NCBI GenBank assembly: GCA_964035545.1
Contig: OZ037767.1
Location: 11,451,081 to 11,515,080, forward strand
Length of the DNA stretch: 64,000 nucleotides
DNA from: Bugula neritina
Lineage: Eukaryota > Bryozoa > Gymnolaemata > Cheilostomatida > Bugulidae
Reading direction: 5' to 3'
Shown here in pieces: positions 1-9,093 of this stretch. The notes below the pieces were generated by a model. That model was not told the DNA's origin and did no database searches. It worked only from the letters and a program-made list of their open reading frames with translations. Position 1 is the first letter of the stretch, and the number at the start of each line of letters is the position of its first letter. The position numbers and the translations under genes were made by a program.

Positions 1-344
1 TTCAGTCGGTGGTTCTCTAATTACCTTCTCTAATTCCTGTTGTGGGGCGGAGGTTATTTCATTAGTTAATCCTGTGGTTTTAGTTAAAGCTGGAGTACCT
101 AACAAGGCCTGTTTTCTTTCAACTTGCACGGCGTCTCTAAAATTTTTTAAATACTGCTTAAGAATTTGTGAGTGTTGTTGAATTTTTTCAGAATCTGTAT
201 GAGTTTCACTGTCAGCAATCTGCTCCATTCTTTTCTGTCCGAGCTTGGCAAGCTTCGCATCAGGATGTTGGTGGTGTTTTGTGACAAAACTAATTGTTGA
301 TAATGATCAGTGTCAATGAGGAAATACTTTTTAGCAAATTTCAT
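1..344 (-). pseudogene. Polinton/Maverick small structural-type gene, frameshifted, cut by window edge
   Basis: The minus strand opens with ATG at 344-342 and the start MKFAKKYFLIDTDHYQQLV. This resembles the N-termini of a small protein that I recall next to capsid genes in invertebrate Polinton/Maverick (adintovirus-like) elements. Around position 290 the coherent reading moves to another frame, which then stays open to position 1 and carries the family-like stretch IQQHSQILKQYLKNF. So there is at least one frameshift and the copy is not functional as it stands. The start codon overlaps the stop codon of the upstream gene (ATGA, 341-344). The 3' end lies outside the window. Function in the virion or element is not known to me. 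The family assignment is from memory. Confidence 0.55.
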
Positions 345-661
345 TTTTGTGGTCCAAGAAGTAATCCTAGTAATGGCCGAACTAATGCTCCTAAAAATCC
401 TCCCGTTTGTAGAATAGTTTTCCTATCTCTTTGAGAGGTTCTGGACTTGACCAAACGTTCTAGTTCTACTCTGTATCGTCTCAAGCGGCGAAACTGAGCA
501 GGTGTCAGTTGCGCATTGCCTTTAAGAATATTACTTGCGCATTCAACCAGGCTTTAAATTAAATCCTTACTAGCTGTGGATATCATATCGGACTTGATCA
601 CGTTACTTGCTTATGCTAACGCTTGAAAAGATGTGAAGTTTCTCCTAATTCTCTGAGACAT
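341..661 (-). pseudogene. Polinton/Maverick conserved small basic gene with two in-frame stops
   Basis: Reading the minus strand from ATG at 661-659 gives one frame of about 106 codons to TGA at 343-341, broken only by TAA at 613-611 and TAA at 556-554. It starts MSQRIRRNFTSFQALA. The second half holds the motifs TPAQFRRLRRYR and LQTGGFLGALV, followed by a hydrophobic tail. I recognise this pattern from small proteins encoded beside capsid genes of Polintons and adintoviruses in many invertebrate genomes. The frame is intact except for the two point stops, so the copy decayed fairly recently. It lies head to head with the polymerase fragment that starts at 741, as expected for a Polinton-like element with genes on both strands. 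Confidence 0.6.
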
Positions 662-740
662 GTTTTCATCGTTGAAGTTAGCTAAGTAATGCATAATAAA
701 AACAGTTTACATCAAGAAGGACAACACTTCTGATGGATAA

Positions 741-938
741 ATGATTTATACTAAGTCCTATAAATATAGCTTTTTATCAAAACTAATGAAATCAGCACCA
801 AATCTGAATCAATACACAACATCATGCTCTATGAACTCAAAATATGTCTATCCTTCTGGTTATAATTATAGGTTACTGGAGTTGATCTTTGACAAACTTG
901 AAAAAGTAGGCATACAAATCGATGAAAATAGGTGTTAT
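741..938 (+). pseudogene. Polinton protein-primed DNA polymerase B, fragment 1
   Basis: An open plus-strand frame ends abruptly at the LTR boundary at 939. It contains KYVYPSGYNYRLLELIFDKL and VGIQIDENRCY, which resemble the stretch just before the first exonuclease motif in Polinton/adintovirus type B polymerases. The same frame resumes at 6305, directly after retroelement 1 and its TTAT duplication, so 741-938 and 6305-6684 were adjacent before the insertion. No longer N-terminal part is visible to the left, where the minus-strand genes begin. Non-functional. Confidence 0.65.
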
Positions 939-1291
939 TGTAGTAATTCGTGCAATTACTGTGCGTGAGTTATCTACTTGCGTATAGTTAGTTGGTTATT
1001 CTGCTAGCAATTACTAGGGTAGCTGTTGAGTAATTATATTTATTATCCACAATAAAGCATAAAGTAAACATCACATCAAATTATCTTATACATCAGTCAA
1101 TTACTAACACATGCTTCTACTTCAAGCCTCCGCTTACAACAACGTGATAAATTGTTAATAACCCGGGAAGTGTTATGTGAGTCGGAAGCATATCTTCCGG
1201 TGCTGCTAATTGGTTGCTACATAAGGGTCTTAGTATTCCAAGAACGGAGAGAGGGCGATTCCCGTATTTGTACTCTGCATGACTCACTACA
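939..1291 (-). repeat. 3' LTR of retroelement 1
   Basis: 353 bp, TG...CA, almost identical to 5952-6304. Because the element is on the minus strand, this left copy is the 3' LTR. A minus-strand AATAAA (plus-strand tttatt near 1040) is a likely polyadenylation signal. Confidence 0.9.
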
Positions 1292-1307
1292 CCACCCCCC
1301 CCCAGCA
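1292..1307 (-). other. Polypurine tract of retroelement 1
   Basis: The plus strand reads a C-rich run directly after the left LTR, which is a G-rich purine tract on the element's coding strand. This is the expected primer site for plus-strand DNA synthesis, just upstream of the 3' LTR. Confidence 0.75.
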
Positions 1308-1589
1308 GAAAGCCCTACTTTCTGATAACACAATACAAAAAAACACATAAAGAAAAACAATACAATAATCCAAAAAGAAAAACATACATAAGTAAACCCA
1401 CAAAAAGGAAGAAGAGAAATAGTTGAATACGACAACATTTATATACAGAAGTAAACAGGGTGATCGAACACACACATCTAGTCAGCTATAAAGAGAGAGG
1501 GTGCTTACCAGCACGCGGGCCAATGTCGGAGCACTCGTCACTTTCCAGACGAAATACAGCTCAACAAAAGGTGCCTACCCCAGGCATAT

Positions 1590-2345
1590 TCATTGGGTGG
1601 ACTCTGACTCTTGTAGCGAGCGTGCTCTGTGTTGAGCCTGTCGGGCACGTAGTCGCCTCTTCAGTCGCCCCACTGAGTCCTTCAGCTGGTATAGACCTGT
1701 CGTCGTATCCAGAAGGTCAGGGGCCAGTTGTGTAAACTCGGCTTGTAGCTTTACAAGCTGCTCTTCTACATTAGCCAGCTGGCTAGGCCTTGGCGAGGTT
1801 GTAGTAGTCTCTGTTAGAGGGGGTATTGTTGTTCCTTCTAATTCGGGGGTGTTGCTAGGGTTGACCGGGGTAGGAGACGGGCCCTGAACCATAGGGAACT
1901 TATGGCGGGCGGATAACAGCAGTACTTGGAACCCTGACGCTAGTGCGGCCAGGGTGATAGCCTTCTTGATGACTGGCTTGATGGCGTCCAGGTACTGGGG
2001 GAAACTGTACTCATCAACAGTATGGTTCTCTGCGGCAAAGCAGCTTAGCTTATGGACTATCACAGGATACGGGTATACATCGGGGAACCCGCATGGGCAG
2101 AAGTGGAGTAGAAAATGGGCGTCTACATGCAGACGCAGGGAGCGGTGTGACGGGCACTCCTCGAAGCAGACTTGGCAGGTCCGGTGTGGTCCACTGGGTC
2201 CCCAGGCTTCCTCAATTCTCCTTTCCGTCGTGGGTGACACCCAGCGGTGTCGTCGACGAAGCACCACGGGTAAGCCATTCTTCATTACAGGTTCTTCTTC
2301 CATAGGCAGAGAGGTTGGCTGGTCCCGTGACCGGGAGGTGGTCAC
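1590..2345 (-). CDS. Accessory zinc-finger ORF of retroelement 1 (251 aa)
   Basis: An intact frame lies between pol and the 3' LTR. About residues 58-105 form two consecutive zinc-binding patterns. The first is C-x2-C-x12-H-x3-H (CQVC ... HVDAH). The second is C-x-C-x12-H-x3-C (CPC ... HKLSC). Next comes a hydrophobic stretch (AITLAALASGFQVLLLS) that could be a membrane segment or amphipathic helix, then a Ser/Thr/Pro-rich linker, then a charged, probably coiled-coil end (LKRRLRARQAQHRARSLQ). The same finger pair occurs at the same place in retroelement 2. The position is that of an env gene in retroviruses, but the fingers argue for nucleic-acid or protein binding. Function unknown. It is open although pol is broken. 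Confidence 0.7.
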   Translation of the reverse strand: MTTSRSRDQPTSLPMEEEPVMKNGLPVVLRRRHRWVSPTTERRIEEAWGPSGPHRTCQVCFEECPSHRSLRLHVDAHFLLHFCPCGFPDVYPYPVIVHKLSCFAAENHTVDEYSFPQYLDAIKPVIKKAITLAALASGFQVLLLSARHKFPMVQGPSPTPVNPSNTPELEGTTIPPLTETTTTSPRPSQLANVEEQLVKLQAEFTQLAPDLLDTTTGLYQLKDSVGRLKRRLRARQAQHRARSLQESESTQ

Positions 2346-2670
2346 TCGAGTGTGGTCCGAAAGAGTAGCAGTGTTAAAGATTATACACTGAGGTACCGTC
2401 GGCGTGTACAGCCTGACCGGTACTCTGTTCAGTTACACTCGTGAGATTGAGGCTAATGAATAGTTGATGGAGAACACACTCGCTATGGCAGATTATTTAA
2501 AATCAAAGTCGACGTGTATTCCCACCACTGTTTATCATTATCGAATCTCCAGCTCGCTAGCTAGTGTAGCTAAAGCTGACTGATGCAGTCTAGTTATCGT
2601 ACCAAAAACATAATTAACTCACCCTTCGATCCAGAATAGTAAGACATTTTGGAATGAGAGCGGTAAATGA

Positions 2671-3657
2671 TTACTGTTTAGTGGCACGTCTACTCTTGAC
2701 TGCATCAACGTAGGAAAAGACCGGACAGCCTGGTTGTGAAACGTGGCTAGGGCTTTTCACTTCCAGCGGATGAATCTCGTGTGAGATTCCGCCGAGGCAA
2801 AAGTTGAGATTTCCGTGGTGTTCACAACTCCCACGTCTCTTTGCCTGTTTTCCCATGCGAGGCCTCTCTAGACTTTCGTTACTGCCGCTTATACCGCGGT
2901 CACGTACACAGTCTCTGAGACACGCTGGAAGTTGCCTAGTGTGTGGTCCTGGAGGCGTCGTCACTGTGGGAGGCGGTGTGCTCACCCGTGGATTGTTATG
3001 TCTCACGGGTGGTTTTTCCAGCCTGTTTGTGACGGTTGTTCCTACGTTGGTATCTCTTTGCGGAGCCCCTCCCACGGGGGGTTTTTGCACTTCCGGACCC
3101 GTTTCTGGTCCCGGAAGTGGTGGTGATGGCAGGCTTGACGTTGGGGGCGGTGGGCGCACTTTCAAGGACGGAAGTGGCCTTTCTCGCCTCGCCAAGTCTT
3201 CCTGAGGTGTCATGGAGGTGTTTCCGGCCAGGACGACAGTCTCCGCTTGCCAAGACCTCCTTGCACAATGCGTCTGCCGCCCCGCTTTACCAGGGAGACG
3301 GCTATGCTTGTTGGTCTGGCAGACTTCGCACCGTCTCACTCTGCGCCGGATATCCCGCTCCATGTTGGGCCAGTACCACCGGAGTTGTAGCTTGGTGACC
3401 ACCCCTTGGACTCCTCCATGAGTCTTCTCGTGGGTGTCTTGTATCAACTCCCGGCGGATGGCAGCTGGGCAGACGACCCTCTTCCTGGCTGGCTGTCTGC
3501 TGTTGGCGGCCAAGGTCATAGTCAGCAGATCATCTGGCCCGACCCGCAGAGAGTTCCAACGTTGACAGTACAGCCGTAATTCGGCGCATCCCTGTCGCCG
3601 TTGTTTACTACTGGGTCGTCGCCCTTCCTGTTTCGCTTGGTACACGTCGGCTACCAC
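2671..3657 (-). pseudogene. Integrase remnant of retroelement 1: zinc-binding domain plus proline-rich tail
   Basis: The first 115 or so residues contain the integrase H2C2 zinc-binding domain: histidines in DTHEKTHGGVQG and cysteines in CEVCQTNK, with LRWYWPNMERDI between. After about residue 135 the catalytic core (D, D-35-E) is missing and the frame runs into a Pro/Thr/Arg-rich sequence with no homology I recognise. The first 30 residues (VADVYQAKQ...) match the segment that normally joins RNase H to integrase. The internal deletion therefore removed the catalytic core, leaving a protein that cannot carry out strand transfer. Confidence 0.7.
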
Positions 3658-3705
3658 CCCAGGAAGGCTTTCCTGGAGCTTCGGCAGCTTCCTAACGTTA
3701 CCAGC

Positions 3706-4698
3706 TCATACAGGTTTGGCGCGGAGGCTCTGGACAGCCTCCGGGGGCGTGTCAGCCCTCTGTTGGAGTTGCTGAGCAGGGGCGGTCTTCGCCGCCCTTG
3801 ATACCTCACGACAGCCTGCTCTATTTAGACGGGCGTCGTGGTCTGTGTGGCGGAACGCCTCACTGTACCCATGTGGCAACCTAGCCATAGCCTGGCGCTT
3901 TCCGTTGCCTGTGCAGCCACGCGTCCCTGGAGGATGGAAGGCGTGGGTTGGGACGGTCCTCCGCCCTTGAGACGGGCTCTGCTGAGGACCTTCCGTCGTA
4001 GCTCCCGACGACGGCCCAATGGCTTCCTCCTGGACAGGATGGAAGCGGCCCAGCATGGACCTGGGTGGTAGGTCTACTGTCTCTGAGGAGGGGTTGACAC
4101 ACTGCACTGAGATCTCTCCTTGTCCCGTAAGCCGGCTAAAGCTATGGGCAAGTTGGACTCTCGTGTGCGTATTTTCGACAACACCCAACTTAGAGGTTTG
4201 GCCACCGTCTACCTTGCAGCGGACGGTAGCCCGGGAGTGGCCTGGTATAGTACAGCTCCGTACTACCTGCACTGCTCCCGCTAGAGGACGACCAAACTTA
4301 TCGACACAAGCGAGCTCCCTGTCGCCCATGATCATCGCAGATTTACTGAAATCGATGCGACATCCGTGTCGTTGTAAGAATGGCATCCCAAGGATAGCGT
4401 CCTCGTTGAGCTGCCCGACGATAAACGTCTCTTGGATGGCCTGGTTACGGACGTAACCAGTCAGCTCAATAATGCCGTAGAAGGGAATGCACGACCCATC
4501 TGCCAGGGTGCCATGATCCCCCTCATACGGTGCCAACCCGTCCTTGACCTTAGCACTGAGGGTGTCAAAGAATTGACGGCTAAGGAGGTTGGTGGTGCCG
4601 CCTGAGTCCAGGAGGAAGTTGGCAGGCTTGCCGGCTAGCTTTCCTGGCAGGAAGTAGCTACTTCCGTGTGGCTGCAGCTGTGTGTGCCGTGGTTGCAC
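3706..4698 (-). pseudogene. Protease and downstream pol start of retroelement 1
   Basis: An open frame with a retroviral-type aspartic protease active site, LLDSGGTTNLLSR (Asp-Ser-Gly), about residue 30, preceded by a GSSYFLPGKLAGKP-type stretch shared with element 2. The region after about residue 225 corresponds to the segment before the reverse transcriptase of element 2 but shifts frame and then ends. No RT motifs follow: the sequence jumps to the pre-integrase segment at 3657. No start codon need be used, since pol is probably expressed from gag by frameshift or readthrough. Confidence 0.65.
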
Positions 4699-4965
4699 CT
4701 CCCTCGCTGTGGGTCGAGGGGTCCACGGTTGTGCGACGACTATTGACCAGTTGCCGAGGTTGGGGCGGTACGCCTTGCGGCGCCTGTACCGTTTCCCTCG
4801 CAGGCTCTGAGGTCAACCGTCTGCCGGCTCCGTGTTGGTGTTGGAGTGGCGCAGAGGAGCCAGGCGGCGAGTGGCTTGAGCCTACTTGCCGCGGGGGTCG
4901 CCACTTCACAGCATCTCCGCGCGGCGCCCAGCGGAGCGGCAGACGCGCGGGCCTCCCTGGGTGAT

Positions 4966-5916
4966 TTACAGACGGCCCGCAGGAGGTGGGAACATCTGCG
5001 GGCCGTGGTAGTTTAACCCTTGTTGGAGTTGAGGGCAGTTCCTCTGGAAATGTCCTGGCCTTCCGCATCCCCAGCAGAAGTTGTGCCCCATGCCTGGTGA
5101 TTGTACCTGCAGCCCGCAAGGCTCACGGGCGGTATCTACCTGGCTTGGGGGAGCTAATGTGGCGACCAGTTTATCTAGCATGTCGGTCATCTGTGCGACT
5201 TTTGATGCTAGTGACATCTGGTTCACATTAGCCACCGCGGAGGGTTCCGCGTTTGGTTCGGTATGAGCAGTAGTGTGCGCCGTGGTCACCTGGCGGGAGG
5301 CCACGCGGTTGCGGTGCATATGAGTCGCAATGAGGTAGGCTTCTCCCACAGCAAGTGCATCTTCGACCGTGGTGACTCCCCTCGCTTGGAATTGATGGTG
5401 GAGCCCCAAGTCGTTGATGGACTGCACGAAGGCATCATAGGTATACCTCTCACGGTGTACTGGAGGCAGATCGCGGAACGCGATCTGCGCTAGTGGGTAC
5501 ACCGTGGCAGCGTGCTCTTGTAGCGACGTGTGAGGATCACGCCGCAGCCTTTGTAGACGGGCCCGCGCATCTATGGGGGAGATGCCAAAACGGACCCGCA
5601 GAGAAGCAAAGATTCCTTCTATGTCAGGTCCCGCTCCATACGGCTTAGCCTTGTCCGTCAGCGCCATCCTGAGCTTGAGCAACGCCACCCTTGGTGGCCA
5701 CTGTGCAATTTCCATCACATCTTGGAATTCTTGGATAAACTGCTCCACCGCTTCTTCGCCTGTGAAGGTGGGCGCCTTCAGCCGGTATCTGTCTTCACCA
5801 TGCTCTCTAGGAATTCTCACTTCTTCTTCTAACACTACTGGTTCCACAGGTATATCAACATTATCTCTCTCACCTTCATTCAGTGGAATGGGTAGCTCCG
5901 CGCCGTCTTCTGCCAT
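4966..5916 (-). CDS. gag: Gag of retroelement 1, with zinc knuckle
   Basis: The frame is intact. I start it at ATG 5916 (MAEDGAELP), 18 bases inside from the primer site, rather than five codons earlier, because element 2 begins its gag with a comparable Met-Ala start. The centre is a typical retrotransposon Gag (UBN2/retrotrans_gag) fold: FTGEEAVEQFIQEFQDV ... LRVRFGISPIDARARLQRL ... DALAVGEAYL. Near the C-terminus is one CCHC zinc knuckle, CWGCGRPGHFQRNC, which binds the packaged RNA. It is followed by a short Pro/Gln-rich end. Gag forms the intracellular particle. This is the only intact structural gene of the copy. Confidence 0.8.
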   Translation of the reverse strand: MAEDGAELPIPLNEGERDNVDIPVEPVVLEEEVRIPREHGEDRYRLKAPTFTGEEAVEQFIQEFQDVMEIAQWPPRVALLKLRMALTDKAKPYGAGPDIEGIFASLRVRFGISPIDARARLQRLRRDPHTSLQEHAATVYPLAQIAFRDLPPVHRERYTYDAFVQSINDLGLHHQFQARGVTTVEDALAVGEAYLIATHMHRNRVASRQVTTAHTTAHTEPNAEPSAVANVNQMSLASKVAQMTDMLDKLVATLAPPSQVDTAREPCGLQVQSPGMGHNFCWGCGRPGHFQRNCPQLQQGLNYHGPQMFPPPAGRL

Positions 5917-5933
5917 GACTGCTATACGCAAGA

Positions 5934-5950
5934 TCCCACTGCTGCCACCA
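5934..5950 (-). other. Primer binding site of retroelement 1 (tRNA-Leu type)
   Basis: Plus strand tcccactgctgccacca ends one base before the 5' LTR at 5952. Read this way it equals a tRNA 3' end with CCA. It fits an animal tRNA-Leu(AAG) 3' end except for one base, from memory of the human sequence. Confidence 0.75.
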
Positions 5951-5951
5951 C

Positions 5952-6304
5952 TGTAGTAGTTCGTGCAATTACTGTGCGTGAGTTATCTACTTGCGTATAG
6001 TTAGTTGGTTATTCTGCTAGCAATTACTAGGGTAGCTGTCGAGTAATTATATTTATTATCCACAATAAAGCATAAAGTAAACATCACATCAAATTATCCT
6101 ATACATCAGTCAATTACTAACACATGCTTCTACTTCAAGCCTCCACTTACAACAACGTGATAAATTGTTAATAACCCGGGAAGTGTCATGTGAGTCGGAA
6201 GCATATCTTCCGGTGCTGCTAATTGGTTGCTACATAAGGGTCTTAGTATTCCAAGAACGGAGAGAGGGCGATTCCCGTATTTGTACTCTGCATGACTCAC
6301 TACA
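5952..6304 (-). repeat. 5' LTR of retroelement 1
   Basis: 353 bp copy of 939-1291, next to the primer binding site, so it is the 5' LTR and would hold the promoter. It is followed by the TTAT target duplication at 6305-6308. Confidence 0.9.
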
Positions 6305-6684
6305 TTATTACCCCTACTTTTGTGTTTTTGATTGTGAATCTTACTTTGAAAAGAAAAACTTGCCAAAATGCACAAAAACAATAAACTGGGACTTGAAACA
6401 TAGTTCAGGTTCAGTAGGTGTCAGCAATAATGTAGTAGAATCCACTGAACCAGTATGCTTCATCGCTAAAAACAATTCTGAGTTCGACGTAATTTGTAAT
6501 GTGATGGAATACCTAGAAGATCTTTCTAGTTTGTGTTACACCAACCGGTTGCACCGATATTCTTCAGTCTTGGAGCAAATAAAAAGAAATAAGTAATGTG
6601 CATTTGAACAAGAACCAGATGAAAGTTATATCGAGCATGAAAACAAATAAGTTAACTTTTTTAAAAGAATGATTAACACGCTAC
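6305..6684 (+). pseudogene. Polinton DNA polymerase B, fragment 2 (exonuclease motif I)
   Basis: The plus-strand frame continues the reading lost at 938. It holds YYPYFCVFDCESYFEKK, the Asp-x-Glu of exonuclease motif I of type B polymerases, then TKTINWDLKH and TEPVCFIA, which are recurrent in Polinton/adintovirus polymerases. The frame closes at 6594-6596 and the remaining bases to 6684 seem degraded. Retroelement 2 begins at 6689. Fragment 3 after that element continues the same gene. Confidence 0.7.
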
Positions 6685-6688
6685 ATAT

Positions 6689-7071
6689 TGTGATAGTTTT
6701 GTGGGTTATGAATGCAACTAGTGCTTTACATACTTGTTACGAAGAACAAGGCGAGAAATGATGTAGAAAATAAGGTAGCTTTATTGCAACGAATGATATA
6801 ATAGTCTGTATCCAGCGAGCTCCAGCAGTAGACTGAATCTATACTGAAACTTGCTGGCTTTTATATACACGCAGGACAAAGACATTTCTTTGTTGCCGAG
6901 ATCGGAGGCCCGAAATGCCAAATATCGGCACTTCGGGGATCCGAAATGCCGAAATCGGCATTTCGGCACTTCGGTAGTCCGATCCGCCGATTTTTGGTAT
7001 ATCAGTGTTTTGGAAGACAGAAGTGCCGACCTCGGCAACCCGGACACACACACGCACATAAATCTACCACA
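6689..7071 (-). repeat. 3' LTR of retroelement 2
   Basis: It contains a minus-strand AATAAA near 6783 and a TATA-like tatataaaag near 6868. This gives the expected promoter then poly(A) order on the element's strand. The half nearest 7071 is dense in CCGA/TCGG inverted repeats. About 10 bp longer than its partner, mainly through an indel in those repeats. Confidence 0.9.
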
Positions 7072-7090
7072 CACCTCCCCCCCCCGCCCA
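7072..7090 (-). other. Polypurine tract of retroelement 2
   Basis: A C-rich run on the plus strand (G-rich on the coding strand) directly follows the LTR end at 7071. Confidence 0.7.
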
Positions 7091-7378
7091 TCGGAAAGCA
7101 TGTTTTCCAATAAGAAGCGTACACAAAAACAAAAATACAAAAAAAAAAGAAAGAAACAACAGGCTCACACACACGGACACGACAACAACAAATATTCAAC
7201 AGAAAATACAAGAAAAATTAAGGGTAACATGCAGACAGTTTTTACACACCAATAATATATGCAAAACAAAACAACAACAACAACAACAACAAAACATGCA
7301 AACCACACGTGCCTGCCACCATCGTCCAGGCAGTGGGACTCTAATGCTGGTCACTAGTGTAGCCCCGCTCCAGGCGAC

Positions 7379-8845
7379 TCATGCGCCGTCGAAGCTGTCC
7401 CATCTCCTCTTCACACCTGCAGAGCCACCTGCGCAGGTGCCGAACCTCATCCTCCAACTGAGCCGCCGTCGGCTGCTTGCGACGGTCGAATGTGCTAGGG
7501 TTGGTAGGTCTCTTCTGCTTCCTGCCGTCGCCAAGGGTCGGGGACCTAGGTCCGAGGAATCGGCCCTGGCGTCTGATCCGACCCGTGCCAGCACGACCCG
7601 AAGTGGTTGGGTGGTCGCCGGTTGGGGTGTCGCGACGGGCTCCCCTTCCTCCTCCTGGACCGGCCGACACGCGGGGAATCTCTGGGCGAGAACTGCCCGT
7701 CTGCGGGAATCCGCCTCGTGTGGCATCACCAGGTCCCGAAATTCGGGGAATGTTGTTTGGTCCACAGCGAACGTGTAGCCCGAGTGGCAGCGTGATATGC
7801 GCTGATGTCTCAGCACATAGTCACGCTGGTAGCTGTATTCACCACACGGGCAGAACACGTTGAGAAAATGCTGAGGGGCGTGAACCCGCAGCCGCCGTGT
7901 GGAAGAAAACTTCCTCCGGCACTGGTGGCAGATGCGGTTGCCCGGCTCGCCGCACGCTTCACTAATCATGCGACTGGTCGCTCCCGAGACCCAATACTGG
8001 CGAGCGACCAGGGCCCAAGGCAGGGCCAGTATTGGGGAGTCATTTTTATTTAGTCCTGCAGGGTGGTCACCGCTTAGTATGCCCCGCTTTTCTCCGGCGG
8101 CGAGCTGGAGCTCGACCAGTTTGGAGGCAGGGCTACTAGTGTTGGTGGAACACACCGCTGAGGAGGTAGTGGTGTCCTGCTGGCTGCTAGGAGACGGAAC
8201 AGGAGCCGGTGGGAGAGGGGAGTCGGGTTGACTGGCCTCCTCAATCTCCATATGCTCTTCTGAAAGAGATAGCAGAGGCTGTGAGAAGCCGGTCTCACTA
8301 TCACCAAAATTCGGCACACACTTATAGGGAGCCAATTTATGAACTGAAGGCCGAGAAGAGTCACAGAGGGTGACCGAGCCCACGTCTTGGTCTAGCAATA
8401 AATTGAGGGCAGGGCCATCCCCGAGATCCATCTCTGCCTCAGGTTCTAATAAATTAGATTCTAACAAATCTAATACCGACCAGTCAACATGATTATTAGG
8501 TCGGCTAGACTCCGTACACGGAGGATCTAGCCTTAAAGGAGTACCTGATTGTTCTGCTGGTAATGATCTTCCCATGACTGAAGCGAGGGTGTTAAGACTA
8601 AAATTAAAATTTACTTTGGAATTTGCTCCTGGAATGCGTGTTGCTAGTGTGGTGGTTAAAGTTGTAATGGCCGAGCCTTGTGCTTCAGAATTACTACCTG
8701 CTATAGTCCGAGTTACGCGACCCGTGGGAAATTCCATTGAATTTTGAAAGGACAACTCGCGTGAACGCGTGCCCTCCAAAAGTCGGTCGGAAATTCCCCC
8801 TTCTTGGTGGAGTTCTCCGGGGTAATGGAGAGAATTTCCAACCAA
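7379..8845 (-). CDS. Accessory zinc-finger ORF of retroelement 2 (488 aa)
   Basis: A long intact frame between pol and the 3' LTR. The N-terminal 290 residues are Ser/Thr/Pro-rich and without a domain I recognise. Then come the same two fingers as in element 1: C-x2-C-x12-H-x3-H (CHQC ... HAPQH) and C-x-C-x12-H-x5-C (CPC ... HQRISRC). These are followed by a conserved TFPEFRDLV segment (SFPQYLDAI in element 1) and an Arg-rich end. Spacing and order are kept although most other residues differ, which points to selection on the finger pair. The true start is uncertain. No signal peptide or envelope-like features are evident. Function unknown. Confidence 0.7.
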   Translation of the reverse strand: MVGNSLHYPGELHQEGGISDRLLEGTRSRELSFQNSMEFPTGRVTRTIAGSNSEAQGSAITTLTTTLATRIPGANSKVNFNFSLNTLASVMGRSLPAEQSGTPLRLDPPCTESSRPNNHVDWSVLDLLESNLLEPEAEMDLGDGPALNLLLDQDVGSVTLCDSSRPSVHKLAPYKCVPNFGDSETGFSQPLLSLSEEHMEIEEASQPDSPLPPAPVPSPSSQQDTTTSSAVCSTNTSSPASKLVELQLAAGEKRGILSGDHPAGLNKNDSPILALPWALVARQYWVSGATSRMISEACGEPGNRICHQCRRKFSSTRRLRVHAPQHFLNVFCPCGEYSYQRDYVLRHQRISRCHSGYTFAVDQTTFPEFRDLVMPHEADSRRRAVLAQRFPACRPVQEEEGEPVATPQPATTQPLRVVLARVGSDARADSSDLGPRPLATAGSRRDLPTLAHSTVASSRRRLSWRMRFGTCAGGSAGVKRRWDSFDGA

Positions 8846-9093
8846 GATGGGGTAGTCATCCGTACTGGACGGACTACCAACACGAGGGGGTAACTCTAGA
8901 TGTCCTACAGCATAATCTGCCAGGTATCTGGGGGCCTTCTAGCTCTCTGGCTCCTTTCTGGTTGCACAGGCGTTGGTGGTGCCAGTGGCTCCTCAGCTGC
9001 CATCGTAGGGGGGTCCCCGCCTTCACCCGTAGCACAGGTGGGGGTGTCCTCCCCCGGGAAGGGTGGTGGCCCAGAGACCGGCCGCTGCTGTTC

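Larger units (their letters stand above)
939..6304 (-). mobile_element. Ty3/gypsy-type LTR retrotransposon 1, internally deleted
   Basis: Two 353-bp direct repeats (939-1291 and 5952-6304) begin TG and end CA. They are flanked by the 4-bp target duplication TTAT (935-938 and 6305-6308). Inside are a primer binding site beside the right LTR and a C-rich strand of a polypurine tract beside the left LTR, so the element runs on the minus strand. Minus-strand order: gag, protease, a remnant of integrase, then an accessory zinc-finger frame. Reverse transcriptase, RNase H and the integrase catalytic core are absent, so the copy could move only with enzymes supplied elsewhere. The two LTRs differ at about five sites by eye (1.4%, all transitions), indicating a fairly young insertion. 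It lies inside a Polinton polymerase gene. Confidence 0.9.

Noticed and set aside
2804-3421. Plus-strand frames opposite the integrase remnant
   Set aside because: GC-rich antisense shadows of the proline/arginine-rich retroelement frame.
7379-8845. Envelope gene of an errantivirus-like element
   Set aside because: No signal peptide, fusion peptide, cleavage site or anchor seen; zinc-finger patterns instead.
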